A DNA stretch of 64,000 bases, taken from assembly GCA_946413525.1 (NCBI GenBank), contig CAMKKZ010000005.1:1-64000 (forward strand), written 5' to 3'. The notes under the pieces were generated by a model, which saw only the letters and a program-made list of their open reading frames with translations, was not told the origin of the DNA and made no database searches. This document shows positions 52,516-61,240 of this stretch, in pieces (position 1 is the stretch's first letter; the number at the start of each line of letters is the position of its first letter). The stretch is from an uncultured Oribacterium sp. (GTDB lineage Bacteria; Bacillota; Clostridia; Lachnospirales; Lachnospiraceae). The position numbers were made by a program, and so were the translations under genes.

Positions 52516-54257
52516 TTCTCGGCCTCCGTTCCGTCCGGAACATCCACGGATTCCGGATCTTTTGCTTCTGCCAATTGTGCTGCTTCTGCCTTGTGTTCCG
52601 GGGATACGGCGGATGCTTCCGTCCTGACCTTCCCGTTAAAAAGATGGGTACAGATGATGATGGCTTTGATTGTGCAGAGAAGAAGCAGTTCCAGAGCGAT
52701 ACCGGCCGCAAGGGCAATGTACCATTTCTTCACAAAACCGGCAACAATATAGCTTGCCGCGGATACGAGCGCGCAGGTAAGCGCGTAGGGGAGCTGTGAG
52801 GAAACATGGTTAATGTGAACGCATTCCGCACCGGCACTTGACATTATTGTCGTGTCTGATATAGGAGAGCAATGGTCGCCGCAGACGGCTCCGGCCATGC
52901 AGGCTGCCATTGAAATAATCATCATGTTGTAATCGGTATTCTGGAAGCAGGCCACAACAATCGGGATGAGGATGCCGAAAGTGCCCCAGGATGTGCCCGT
53001 GGCAAAGCTGAGTCCTACAGCGATAAGGAAGACAATGCAGGGCAGGAAATTCAGGAAGCCGGTAGCGGAGCTTTCCACCAGGGCGGCAACATATTCCTTC
53101 GCTCCCAGACTGTCTGTCATGGCTTTCAGCGTCCATGCAAACGTTAATATCAAAATTGCGGGCACCATTTGGTTAAAGCCCTTCGGGAGGCAGTCCATGC
53201 AGTCTTCAAAGGGCAGCGCGTTCCGGATTAGGAAGAACGCCAGGGTCAGAACCAGTGCTACAAATGAGCCAAGTACAAGGCCGACAGACGCGTCAGAATT
53301 GGCGAATGAATTGATGAAGCTTTCTCCAGAGAAAAAACCGCCGGTATAAATCATCCCTATGACGCAGCAGATAACCAGGGAGATGATGGGCATGAGCATG
53401 TTCAGTATGCTTCCTTTGTCATTCGCCTCGGTTTTCACGGCATCGGAAGGGGCTTTGGACTCCGGGGCGCGTTCGTCAGTTGAGAAGAGATCGCCCTTTT
53501 CCTTTGCGTTCCTTTCATGTGCGGCCATGGGTCCAAAGTCAAGATCCAGGGCGACAAGCAAAATCATCATGACCAATGTCAGCAAAGCATAGAAATTGAA
53601 CGGAATGGTCCGAAGGAAGAGGCTCATCCCGTTTTCGCCCTCTACAAAGCCGGAGACAGCGGCGGCCCAGGATGAAATTGGGGCAATGATGCACACCGGC
53701 GCGGCTGTCGCGTCAATCAGGTAGGCAAGCTTCGCACGGCTGATCTTGTATTTGTCGGTGACAGGGCGCATGACGGATCCGACGGTGAGGCAGTTGAAAT
53801 AATCATCAATGAAAATCAGGACTCCCAGCCCGATTGTCGCGTACTGGGCACCCGCCCTTGTTTTGATATGGCTTGAAGCCCATTTTCCAAAGGCGGCCGA
53901 TCCTCCGGTACGGTTTATAAGCTGTACCATGGTGCCAAGAATGACCAGGAAGCATAGAATGCCGACATTCCAGCTATCAGACAGAACGGCGATAATACCG
54001 TCGGAAAAAATGTGATTCAGAGTTCCTTCGAAATTGTAGCCGGAATAAAGCAGGGCGCCGGCTAGTATCCCAAAGAAGAGGGAGCTGTAAACTTCCTTTG
54101 TGAGCAGCGCCAGGCCGATTGCGATTATAGGGGGCACAAGGGCCCAGAATGTCTGTTGCACTGAATCCAGCGGAATCAGGAACCTGCCGATAATCAGGAA
54201 AATGACGGCCGCGGCCATGGAAACAAGGGAAAGAATGTGTCTGAATTTCTGTTTCAT
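52512..54257 (-). CDS. nhaC: NhaC-family Na+/H+ antiporter-like transporter
   Basis: 581 aa from ATG 54257 (GAGGTG 7 bases upstream). About 12-13 hydrophobic segments. Marks of the family are the paired GTSWGTFGILIPIVVA and CGDHCSPISDTTIMSSAGAECVHINHVSSQLPYA. Members exchange Na+ or amino-acid/malate-lactate couples with protons. The loop at ~260-285 is long and acidic. The substrate could be a dicarboxylate rather than Na+ alone. It lies in a unit with the 121-aa coiled-coil protein. Confidence 0.88.
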   Translation of the reverse strand: MKQKFRHILSLVSMAAAVIFLIIGRFLIPLDSVQQTFWALVPPIIAIGLALLTKEVYSSLFFGILAGALLYSGYNFEGTLNHIFSDGIIAVLSDSWNVGILCFLVILGTMVQLINRTGGSAAFGKWASSHIKTRAGAQYATIGLGVLIFIDDYFNCLTVGSVMRPVTDKYKISRAKLAYLIDATAAPVCIIAPISSWAAAVSGFVEGENGMSLFLRTIPFNFYALLTLVMMILLVALDLDFGPMAAHERNAKEKGDLFSTDERAPESKAPSDAVKTEANDKGSILNMLMPIISLVICCVIGMIYTGGFFSGESFINSFANSDASVGLVLGSFVALVLTLAFFLIRNALPFEDCMDCLPKGFNQMVPAILILTFAWTLKAMTDSLGAKEYVAALVESSATGFLNFLPCIVFLIAVGLSFATGTSWGTFGILIPIVVACFQNTDYNMMIISMAACMAGAVCGDHCSPISDTTIMSSAGAECVHINHVSSQLPYALTCALVSAASYIVAGFVKKWYIALAAGIALELLLLCTIKAIIICTHLFNGKVRTEASAVSPEHKAEAAQLAEAKDPESVDVPDGTEAEK

Positions 54258-54584
54258 GAAAAACACCTCTTTTCTAATGATTATATATGCGATGGTTTGA
54301 ATAGTAACATATCTATTGAACGAATGCCATATGCGGGTTTTATTTTTTTTATATTTCCTTTAAACAAAGAGCCGGTTTTTCACGCAAGAATTCAGAATGG
54401 CTCAAGCCAGCTCGGGCAGATGGGGAGAAATCACAGGGATATCGTTTGATTATTATGAATATTTAATTAAAATTATTATAAGGTTAATGACGAATTGTAA
54501 TGGGTTTGTGCATTATGCATAAAAAAATAAGGAAAAGTCAAATATTATTGTTTCAATTAGGTCTGTAATTATTCAATCCTAGTA

Positions 54585-54614
54585 TGATATAATTTCATAA
54601 TTCTTATAAAGAAT
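54585..54614 (+). promoter_or_regulatory. Extended -10 promoter with a MarR-type palindromic operator
   Basis: TG-A-TATAAT (54585-54593) is an extended -10; no good -35. Directly downstream is a perfect 15-bp palindrome ATTCTT-ATA-AAGAAT (54600-54614) over the transcription start, the expected place for repression by the MarR protein that follows. Confidence 0.65.
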
Positions 54615-54643
54615 ACGAATAATAGAAACGGAGCTAAATAGGG

Positions 54644-55126
54644 ATGTTAATCGATGCGGTAGTAAGGTTATATAATAAGTACTGCTTGTTTTTTTATAAA
54701 CGAATTTTTGCGGACGAGGAAGCGGGTGAGGAACAGGGACTCCCTCCTCTTACAACGGTAGAGTCTTTCAGTATGGAGTGCATCCGTATGTTGGGGGAGC
54801 CATCTGTGCAGGAATTCGCGCATATGATGGGGATTTCAGCACCTAATGCCGCGTACAAGGTTAATGCCCTGATGGAAAAAGGATATATTGAAAAAGTTCA
54901 GTCGGAAATTGACCGGCGCGAATATCATTTGCGTCCGACAGAAAGATTTTGGGAGAGGATTCGAAGTACGCGTGAGTATGCGGAGACTGTTGTGAGAAGA
55001 TGTGAAGAGAGATTCTCCAAAGAAGATCTTGAAAAGCTGGAAAATATGCTGACGATTGTGGAAAGCGAGCTGATGCCTGAATTGGAGAAGGCGGAGGAAT
55101 TCAGATCCGTCAAGACGGCGAAATAA
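54644..55126 (+). CDS. MarR-family regulator
   Basis: 160 aa. Winged HTH from ~35 to ~115 (VQEFAHMMGISAPNAAYKVNALMEKGYIEKVQSEIDRREYHLRPT), with the wing KVQSEIDRREYH, flanked by dimer helices. First residues MLIDAVVRLYNKYCLFFYKRIF are helical. MarR proteins respond to phenolics, oxidants or antibiotics. The palindrome at 54600-54614 suggests autoregulation, and the divergent NhaC-type transporter 380 bp away could be its target (inference). Confidence 0.88.
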   Translation: MLIDAVVRLYNKYCLFFYKRIFADEEAGEEQGLPPLTTVESFSMECIRMLGEPSVQEFAHMMGISAPNAAYKVNALMEKGYIEKVQSEIDRREYHLRPTERFWERIRSTREYAETVVRRCEERFSKEDLEKLENMLTIVESELMPELEKAEEFRSVKTAK

Positions 55127-55190
55127 CAAAGATTAGTTCAAAAAGATCAGTTCAAATTAAAGCGACAAGTCGAAAGTATGAAAGAAAGGG

Positions 55191-55221
55191 TATGCAGGGC
55201 TTATGCCCTGCATATTTTTTT
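55191..55221 (+). terminator. Rho-independent terminator of the MarR gene
   Basis: TATGCAGGGC / GCCCTGCATA with loop TTAT, then TTTTTTTATT. Repeat family 3 starts at its T-tract end. Confidence 0.9.
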
Positions 55222-55315
55222 ATTATCGCAGGGGCTGCGTAAGGAAATATTCCGGCTTACGCCGGACGCAGCCCCGCGGGCGAGTAGGGTGCGATTTTAT
55301 CTTCCCCGCTTGATT
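55221..55315. repeat. Repeat family 3, full copy directly after a terminator
   Basis: TATTATCGCAGGGGCTGCGTA, hairpin GGGGCTGCGT / ACGCAGCCCC with inner CCGGC-TTAC-GCCGG, then GGGCGAGTAGGGTGCGATTT and TCTTCCCCGCT. Confidence 0.85.
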
Positions 55316-55415
55316 GCTCTGGACGGAGTTGACATCTGGCAAAATATATGAGAGAATCATAATGAGCTAGTAGGGCTTTTTGGGACAAAAGAAAACAGGA
55401 TAGAGAAATTGGAGT

Positions 55416-57275
55416 ATGCTTGGAATGGATATATTTGACCTTCTTACCCTTTTCGGTGGCCTGGCCATGTTCTTGTACGGTATGCGCCTGATGGGTGACG
55501 CATTAAAGGAAAATTCATCAGGAACGCTTAAGCGCGCGATGGAACAGGTTACCAATAATCCTGTCAACGCGTTTGTGCTGGGACTCCTTGTGACTGCGTT
55601 GATTCAGTCGTCCACTGCGACAATTGTCATTACATCAGGTCTTGTAGGTGCGGGGATTCTCACGCTGCATCAATCTCTTGGAATTATTGTCGGTGCGAAC
55701 GTGGGAACCACGGTGACGGGGCAGATTATCCGTTTGCTGGATCTGGACGCTTCCGGGGGAGTTTCCTGGCTTCGCTTTCTGCAGCCGTCAACTCTTGCGC
55801 CGGTCTCGCTGATCATTGGCATGGGACTGATCATGGGCGGCAAGATGAAAAATTCAAGATCCATAGGTAATATTGCCATTGGCTTTGGCATCCTGTTTGC
55901 AGGTCTTCTGGATATGACGGGAGCTGTCAGCGAGCTGGCCGGATCAGGCATTGTCGACAGGATGTTTTCAAGTCTTGGCGACAATCCGTTGCTGGGATAT
56001 ATTACCGGCGTCGGGGTGTCTTTTGTCCTCCAAAGTTCTTCGGCAACGATCGGCATTCTTCAGGCTTTTTCTGCCGCGGACATGCTCACCTTCAAAGGCG
56101 TTTACGCAATCATTGTAGGCGTTTATCTTGGAGACTGTGTGACGACCGCCATTGTCTGTTCTATTGGTGCCAAACCCGAGGCAAAACGGGTTGGCGCAGT
56201 CAACATTCTTTTTAACCTTGGGAAAACTGTGCTGGTTTTATTGGGCGTAGTTATTGCCCATAAAGTGGGCTTTCTCAGTGAACTGTGGGATTCTACGGTT
56301 AATTCGGGCATTATAGCCAATACCAATACGGTCTTCAATCTCTGCAGCGCAGTCTGCCTTTTTCCTTTCCTGAAAATTTTTGAGGGACTGAGCCGCCGCA
56401 TTATCAAGGATGAGCCGGAGGCGCGGGGCAAGTATGAGGACAAGCTGGATGCCCTGAGTCCGGCGTTTCTGAATACGCCGGCGCTTTCCCTGAGAAGCTG
56501 TTACGACGTTTTGATGGCAATGTTCCTGGCATCCAGGAAAAATATTGAAAAATCCTTCCGTCTGATACAGAGCTTCGATGAAACGGCTCAAAAGGAAATT
56601 CTTGCGGATGAGGATGAGGTTGACCGAATGACGGACCGGGTCAGCCGATATATGGTTGAATTGCTCCCGCGTCTTCGGAGCGTTGAGCATACAAGAATCC
56701 TCGACCAATATTACAAGGTCTGCGCAGAATTCGAGAGGTTGGGGGATCATGCTGTCAATATTGCGAACCTGGCAGGAAATATGGAGAAGAGCGGCACTTC
56801 CTTTTCGCAGTCTGCCCTGTATGAATTGAGTGTTCTGAAAAAAATCATTGACCGCATTTTGGATTTTACGGATACGAGCTTCCGGCGGAGGGATGCGGAG
56901 GCGGCCTGGCAGATTGAGCCGCTGGTCCAGGTTGCGGAGGAGTTTATATCACAACTGAAAAAACATCACCTGAAAAGGATGAGCAGCGGGGAATGCAGCC
57001 TGCTGGCCGATGTTGGCTTCTCAAACCTGATGGTGGAGTGCACACGGATAGTGGATATCTGTTCAAATATCGGTGTTGCCACCATGGTGCGCGTCCGTCC
57101 TGAATTGGCGGATCATGAGCATCTGTACTATGAGAGCATGCATACAGGCAGTGATCCTACGTTTAACAAGGCTTTTGAACGGGCTTATGATTTTTATTTC
57201 GGGCAACTGACATCGAATCCTGCGGCTGTCGGACAGGTTCCCGGTGACGGCGGGCAGGATCAGGAGCCTTGTTGA
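55416..57275 (+). CDS. Na+/phosphate cotransporter with PhoU-like C-terminus
   Basis: 619 aa. Two QSSTAT-type repeat motifs (ALIQSSTATIVITSGLVGAG and FVLQSSSATIGILQAF, one per inverted half), GANVGTTVTG between, and helices throughout ~350 residues: a NptA/Na-Pi II transporter. The C-terminal ~220 residues (SLRSCYDVLMAMFLA, ERLGDHAVNIANLAGNM) are a PhoU-like helical domain that may link uptake to phosphate signalling. Import of phosphate driven by Na+, or export, is possible. Ribosome site GGAG; the stop is followed by leader element copy C'. Confidence 0.9.
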   Translation: MLGMDIFDLLTLFGGLAMFLYGMRLMGDALKENSSGTLKRAMEQVTNNPVNAFVLGLLVTALIQSSTATIVITSGLVGAGILTLHQSLGIIVGANVGTTVTGQIIRLLDLDASGGVSWLRFLQPSTLAPVSLIIGMGLIMGGKMKNSRSIGNIAIGFGILFAGLLDMTGAVSELAGSGIVDRMFSSLGDNPLLGYITGVGVSFVLQSSSATIGILQAFSAADMLTFKGVYAIIVGVYLGDCVTTAIVCSIGAKPEAKRVGAVNILFNLGKTVLVLLGVVIAHKVGFLSELWDSTVNSGIIANTNTVFNLCSAVCLFPFLKIFEGLSRRIIKDEPEARGKYEDKLDALSPAFLNTPALSLRSCYDVLMAMFLASRKNIEKSFRLIQSFDETAQKEILADEDEVDRMTDRVSRYMVELLPRLRSVEHTRILDQYYKVCAEFERLGDHAVNIANLAGNMEKSGTSFSQSALYELSVLKKIIDRILDFTDTSFRRRDAEAAWQIEPLVQVAEEFISQLKKHHLKRMSSGECSLLADVGFSNLMVECTRIVDICSNIGVATMVRVRPELADHEHLYYESMHTGSDPTFNKAFERAYDFYFGQLTSNPAAVGQVPGDGGQDQEPC

Positions 57276-57276
57276 C

Positions 57277-57411
57277 GCGATACAACATTTGCTTGTCAGC
57301 AATTTAAATAGCCTAATAACTACTTTGACTTTACTAAGGAGTCATATGGCTTGCGATACCATAGCTGTTTGAAGGCAATTAAAATGGCCAACAACCATTA
57401 TGATAGGGAGG
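57277..57411 (+). promoter_or_regulatory. Leader element copies C' and C before the aldo/keto reductase
   Basis: C' starts 2 bases after the Na/Pi stop codon: GCGATACA 57277-57284, TTGTCA 57293-57298, CTAC/TTTGAC then AAGGAG. C: GCGATACC 57353-57360, TTGAAG 57369-57374, stem AATGG/CCATT (57383-57387, 57395-57399), TATGAT, AGGGAGG. Period about 75 bp. Confidence 0.65.
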
Positions 57412-57415
57412 ATAA

Positions 57416-58417
57416 TTGAGATTGGAATACAAGGCGGATGAGCATAGATATGAGAAAATGGAGTACCGGCGGGCAGGGAAGAGCGGGCTTCTGCTTTCAA
57501 AGTTGTCCTTTGGGCTCTGGCATAATTTTGGGAAAAATGGTGATTTTGAAAATATGAGGGAAATGTGCAGGGCTGCATTTGACAGGGGCGTCACGTCCTT
57601 CGATCTCGCGAATAATTACGGCCCTCCATATGGCAGCGCCGAGGAGAATTATGGACGCATTCTCGACGCGGATTTTCGCCCTTACAGGGATGAGCTTGTG
57701 ATTGCCACAAAGGCCGGTTACGATATGTGGCCGGGGCCCTACGGGAATTGGGGAAGCAGGAAATACCTGACTGCCAGTCTTGACCAAAGCCTGCGCAGGA
57801 TGAAATTGGAATATGTGGATATTTTCTACCACCACCGCATGGATCCCGAAACCCCGCTGGAGGAAACGCTGGAGGCTCTTGCGGATATCGTGCGGAGCGG
57901 AAAGGCTTTATATGCGGGGGTTTCTAATTATAATGGGGACTATACTGTAAAGGCGGCAAAATATTTGCGAAAGCTACATTGTCCTTTCATTGTCAACCAG
58001 CGCAGATATTCTCTTCTGGATCGGAAAATAGAGAGGGATGGCGCGAAGGATGCCTGCCGGGAACAGGGTCTTGGCATCGTGGCGTTCAGCCCTCTTGCAC
58101 AGGGAATCCTGACCGGGAAGTACATTGACGGCATACCTGGTGACAGCCGTATCGCCAAAGATGGCAGATATTTGCATCCGATGGATGCCGAAAGCAGAAG
58201 GGAAAGCGTCACTCGGCTCAAGAAAATTGCGGATGACATGGGCACTACTCTTTCGGCACTTGCCCTCTCGTGGCTGCTGAGGGATCCTGCTGTCAGTTCC
58301 GTCCTGATTGGCGCATCCAATCCGGCGCAGCTTATTGGGAATATTGAAGATGCGGGAAGCGTTGAATTCACGGATGATGTGCTTGAGGAGATTGACCGTA
58401 TTACCGCGGAATATTGA
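57416..58417 (+). CDS. Aldo/keto reductase (MgrA/YghZ-like)
   Basis: 333 aa TIM-barrel. Early TYRRAGKSGLLLSKLSFGLWHNFG-type start (MEYRRAGKSGLLLSKLS), catalytic D in FDLANNYGP with Tyr, Lys in VIATKAGYDMWPGPYGNWGS, His in IFYHHRMDPETPLEETLEAL, and NADPH-phosphate contact SVLIGASNPAQLIGNIED. Best match is the L-glyceraldehyde-3-phosphate/methylglyoxal reductase type. Start TTG 57416 or TTG 57422, both after GGGAGG; the latter has better spacing. The leader element may control it. Confidence 0.9.
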   Translation: MRLEYKADEHRYEKMEYRRAGKSGLLLSKLSFGLWHNFGKNGDFENMREMCRAAFDRGVTSFDLANNYGPPYGSAEENYGRILDADFRPYRDELVIATKAGYDMWPGPYGNWGSRKYLTASLDQSLRRMKLEYVDIFYHHRMDPETPLEETLEALADIVRSGKALYAGVSNYNGDYTVKAAKYLRKLHCPFIVNQRRYSLLDRKIERDGAKDACREQGLGIVAFSPLAQGILTGKYIDGIPGDSRIAKDGRYLHPMDAESRRESVTRLKKIADDMGTTLSALALSWLLRDPAVSSVLIGASNPAQLIGNIEDAGSVEFTDDVLEEIDRITAEY

Positions 58418-58465
58418 GAGGCGGGGTTGATGCAAAAATAACTTGAACAAATCTCAATCTAAAGG

Positions 58466-58494
58466 TTTACATTTGAATGGATTTTTGTTAAGAT
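58466..58494 (+). promoter_or_regulatory. Promoter of the secreted acidic protein
   Basis: TTTACA, 17-bp spacer, TAAGAT, about 90 bases before the start; GAGGGAGG is the ribosome site. Confidence 0.6.
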
Positions 58495-58585
58495 ATTCTT
58501 AATTTTTTATAGGGATTTGTGAAAGTTTTGCAGAATAGGCCGATAGGGGATGCAGCCGGATTTCTGCATGACGAGGGAGGTTGTT

Positions 58586-59113
58586 ATGAGGAGGCTTGCA
58601 GCCATTTTGGCTATAGGGGTGCTGCTGCCTGTTCTCCCGGTCATGGAGGATGATTTAGGGGCAAGTAGTTATTTAGGCGGTTCTGATGTCCAGGCGTATG
58701 AAACGCTTGAGATGATGAGGGACGCCGAGTCGGCGTCGGGGAATTATGCTTTGGGAGAGCGTGTCTTTTGGTCGGCAGAGTATGATGTCATGGACACGGA
58801 CATAATGTGGGCAGAGGCCGACGGCGCAGATGTTGGATGGGGGGTATCCGGGAATGTGTCTGGGTATGATGCCGGGGCGGAAGCGCCTGACAATGACGGG
58901 GCAGAATACGTGGAGCCGGAAACAGGAGACATAGTAGTAATTGAAGATGAGGCTACGCCTTTGTCCGAATTTGCCGCCAGTGGGGCGTCAAGTTCTACGG
59001 ATAGGGTGTACAACTGGACTTACACTATGATGGGTGCTGCATTGATGCTGTTTTCAATGACAGGCATTGCTTTGATTGAACAAAGGGTTTACGGGACTGG
59101 TTCCCCCCGTTGA
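58586..59113 (+). CDS. Exported acidic protein with C-terminal membrane helix
   Basis: 175 aa from ATG 58586 (GAGGGAGG upstream). Signal peptide (RRLAAILAIGVLLPVLPVM), an acidic D/E/G/A-rich body (~30-135, low Lys/Arg), then a helix (TYTMMGAALMLFSMTGIALI) and a short basic tail. This is the LPXTG-less topology of a tail-anchored surface protein. No family recognised. It precedes the BspA-like gene and may be its partner in the surface (inference). Confidence 0.6.
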   Translation: MRRLAAILAIGVLLPVLPVMEDDLGASSYLGGSDVQAYETLEMMRDAESASGNYALGERVFWSAEYDVMDTDIMWAEADGADVGWGVSGNVSGYDAGAEAPDNDGAEYVEPETGDIVVIEDEATPLSEFAASGASSSTDRVYNWTYTMMGAALMLFSMTGIALIEQRVYGTGSPR

Positions 59114-59193
59114 GCGTATCTCCATTGGCGGCCTTTTGCGGGTAGTCAATGGAGTTTTGTTTAACACATGATTTGGAAAAAGGATTTGATAGG

Positions 59194-61194
59194 ATGAAAG
59201 AAAAGAAGTTGATTTTGATTCTGGTGCCGGTTTGTATTTTGCTAATGCTGGCTTTAATTGGGACTTATATTTTTCTTCCGGGGGTGGTGCTTCGGAAGGC
59301 GCGAGAAACGCAGGCTGTGACATCCGAAACGTCCCCGTCGCCCGCTGAGGAGTCGTATGAGACGTCTCTGGCCGATGAAAAAGGAGATGAAGAGGAAATC
59401 GATTCAGACAGCAGTGATGTCAACGACGCGGAAACGGATACAGATGCGGATACCGAGGCAGACGCGGATGAGGAGTCGGAAGAGGCAGGAAGATGGGAAG
59501 TGTTCTTTGACGCAAACGAGGGCGAGGGCAGCATGCAGAGCATGGTCGTAGAACAGGACGTGCCAACACGTCTGTCCGAGAATTCCTTTGCGAGGCAGGG
59601 ATTTACTTTCAAAAATTGGAATACCAAAGCGGATGGAAGCGGCAGCAGTTACGCAAACACATCTTTGGTATCTGCTTTTGAGGGGAGCAGCCCGGTAACG
59701 CTGTTCGCGCAGTGGGCCAAAAACACATTGGATCTTAGTACAGGGAACGGATGGAATTCCGGAATGAAACTCCTTACAGGAGAGGGTCAGCCGAGCCGTG
59801 AGACATCTAATTCGGCAATTCGCGCCATTAAAAGAGCCGATCGTCCGGCAGAAGGGGCGAGGGTTGGCATAGGCACATTGACAGACGGCGATGTATTTAT
59901 CTGGTATGAGGATGGAACGATCTGGTATTATACCGATGCGGACAAGCTTGTATTAAATGAAGATGCGGTGGGGCTGTGCATGAATCTTCCGGCATTATCG
60001 GATATCAGCGGGCTGAAGGATTGGGACAGTTCCCATGTGACAACGATGTATATGGCCTTCTATGGGTGCTCTTCTCTTCCGAACCTGGATGCGCTTTCCG
60101 ATTGGGATACATCGAAGCTTGAAAACCTTTACGCCACGTTTTACGGCTGCTCGGGGCTGACTGATTTGTCGGGACTTTCCGGCTGGAATGTGGCAAATGT
60201 CAGAACCATGTACGCCACGTTTTATAACTGTGGTGGGATCTCTACCCTTTCCGGACTGAAGGACTGGGACACTTCGAGTCTGACGGTAATGCAGAGTACT
60301 TTTTCCGATTGCGTGGGCCTGTCCAACTTGAACGGGCTGAAGGATTGGAATGTGTCTCATGTCGAAACAATGTACGGGATTTTTGATAAATGCGTACGAA
60401 TCACGGAACTTTCCGCTCTTTCCGCCTGGGACACATCCCGTGTCACAAGCATGTATTGCGCTTTTTACGGCTGTTCGGGGCTGACAGATGTTTCGGGCAT
60501 TAAGGATTGGAACACGTCTAATGTGACATCATTGGCCGGGATGTTCGCAAAATGTGAGAATCTGACGGATGCCACCTCGCTTTCCTCTCATAGTGAAGAT
60601 GGAAAAACGGCCTGGGATACGGGCAGGGTTATGCAGTGGGAAGGAATTTTTACCGAAAGCGGCGTGAAGACTATGTCCGTGGCACCTGACTGGTTCGCAG
60701 CCCATCTTTCAGAGCAGAGTCAGGCTCCAAATGGCAATGAAGTCCAGGAAGCTGGCAGTGGAGAGGACGGCAATCAGCAAGCGGAAAGCATGGAAGCTGG
60801 CGGCAGCGAAGAAATTGCAGACAATGTCGGGGAAGCTTCTGATGATTCCGGCGCACAGGAACAGGGAGAAACCCAGCCTTTAGATATGGCAGCCGAAGGG
60901 GATATTTCTGAGAGTCTTGATGAAGTCGGAGAAACAGAAGTTCAGCAGGATGGGGGCGATGGTCTGGAAGCCTCTGCCGGGAATAGTGAAACGGAACAGG
61001 GCGCAGATTCGCAGGATGAATTGTTGACGCAGGCTGGGAATCCTGTTCAGAATGGGGAAAACGAAGAGGGGAACCTTCCTCCGCAAGGCATGGATGGAGC
61101 CGGCCCTGAAACAGACGGCTCAGGCCCGCAGGTTTCATCCAATACGGCTGTCCTTCCCGGGGAAACGCAGGAAATAGGTCCAGGAATCGAGTGA
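59194..61194 (+). CDS. BspA-like leucine-rich surface protein with InlB B-repeat
   Basis: 666 aa from ATG 59194. N-terminal helix (LILVPVCILLMLALIGTYIF) anchors it, then an acidic linker (35-100). One Listeria-Bacteroides InlB B-repeat (FFDANEGEGS..NWNTKADGSG..LFAQWA) and then DUF285-type repeats of ~25 residues with consensus LSxWDTSxVTxMYxxFYGCSGL (about 8 copies, 270-480). The last 170 residues are acidic Gln/Glu/Gly low complexity. Such proteins bind host or bacterial surfaces. No LPXTG or TM at the C-terminus; anchored by the N-terminal helix. Confidence 0.87.
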   Translation: MKEKKLILILVPVCILLMLALIGTYIFLPGVVLRKARETQAVTSETSPSPAEESYETSLADEKGDEEEIDSDSSDVNDAETDTDADTEADADEESEEAGRWEVFFDANEGEGSMQSMVVEQDVPTRLSENSFARQGFTFKNWNTKADGSGSSYANTSLVSAFEGSSPVTLFAQWAKNTLDLSTGNGWNSGMKLLTGEGQPSRETSNSAIRAIKRADRPAEGARVGIGTLTDGDVFIWYEDGTIWYYTDADKLVLNEDAVGLCMNLPALSDISGLKDWDSSHVTTMYMAFYGCSSLPNLDALSDWDTSKLENLYATFYGCSGLTDLSGLSGWNVANVRTMYATFYNCGGISTLSGLKDWDTSSLTVMQSTFSDCVGLSNLNGLKDWNVSHVETMYGIFDKCVRITELSALSAWDTSRVTSMYCAFYGCSGLTDVSGIKDWNTSNVTSLAGMFAKCENLTDATSLSSHSEDGKTAWDTGRVMQWEGIFTESGVKTMSVAPDWFAAHLSEQSQAPNGNEVQEAGSGEDGNQQAESMEAGGSEEIADNVGEASDDSGAQEQGETQPLDMAAEGDISESLDEVGETEVQQDGGDGLEASAGNSETEQGADSQDELLTQAGNPVQNGENEEGNLPPQGMDGAGPETDGSGPQVSSNTAVLPGETQEIGPGIE

Positions 61195-61240
61195 ACAGGA
61201 GTCACAGAATAGTTGGCATAAGAAAGGTCAGGGAAATGTT

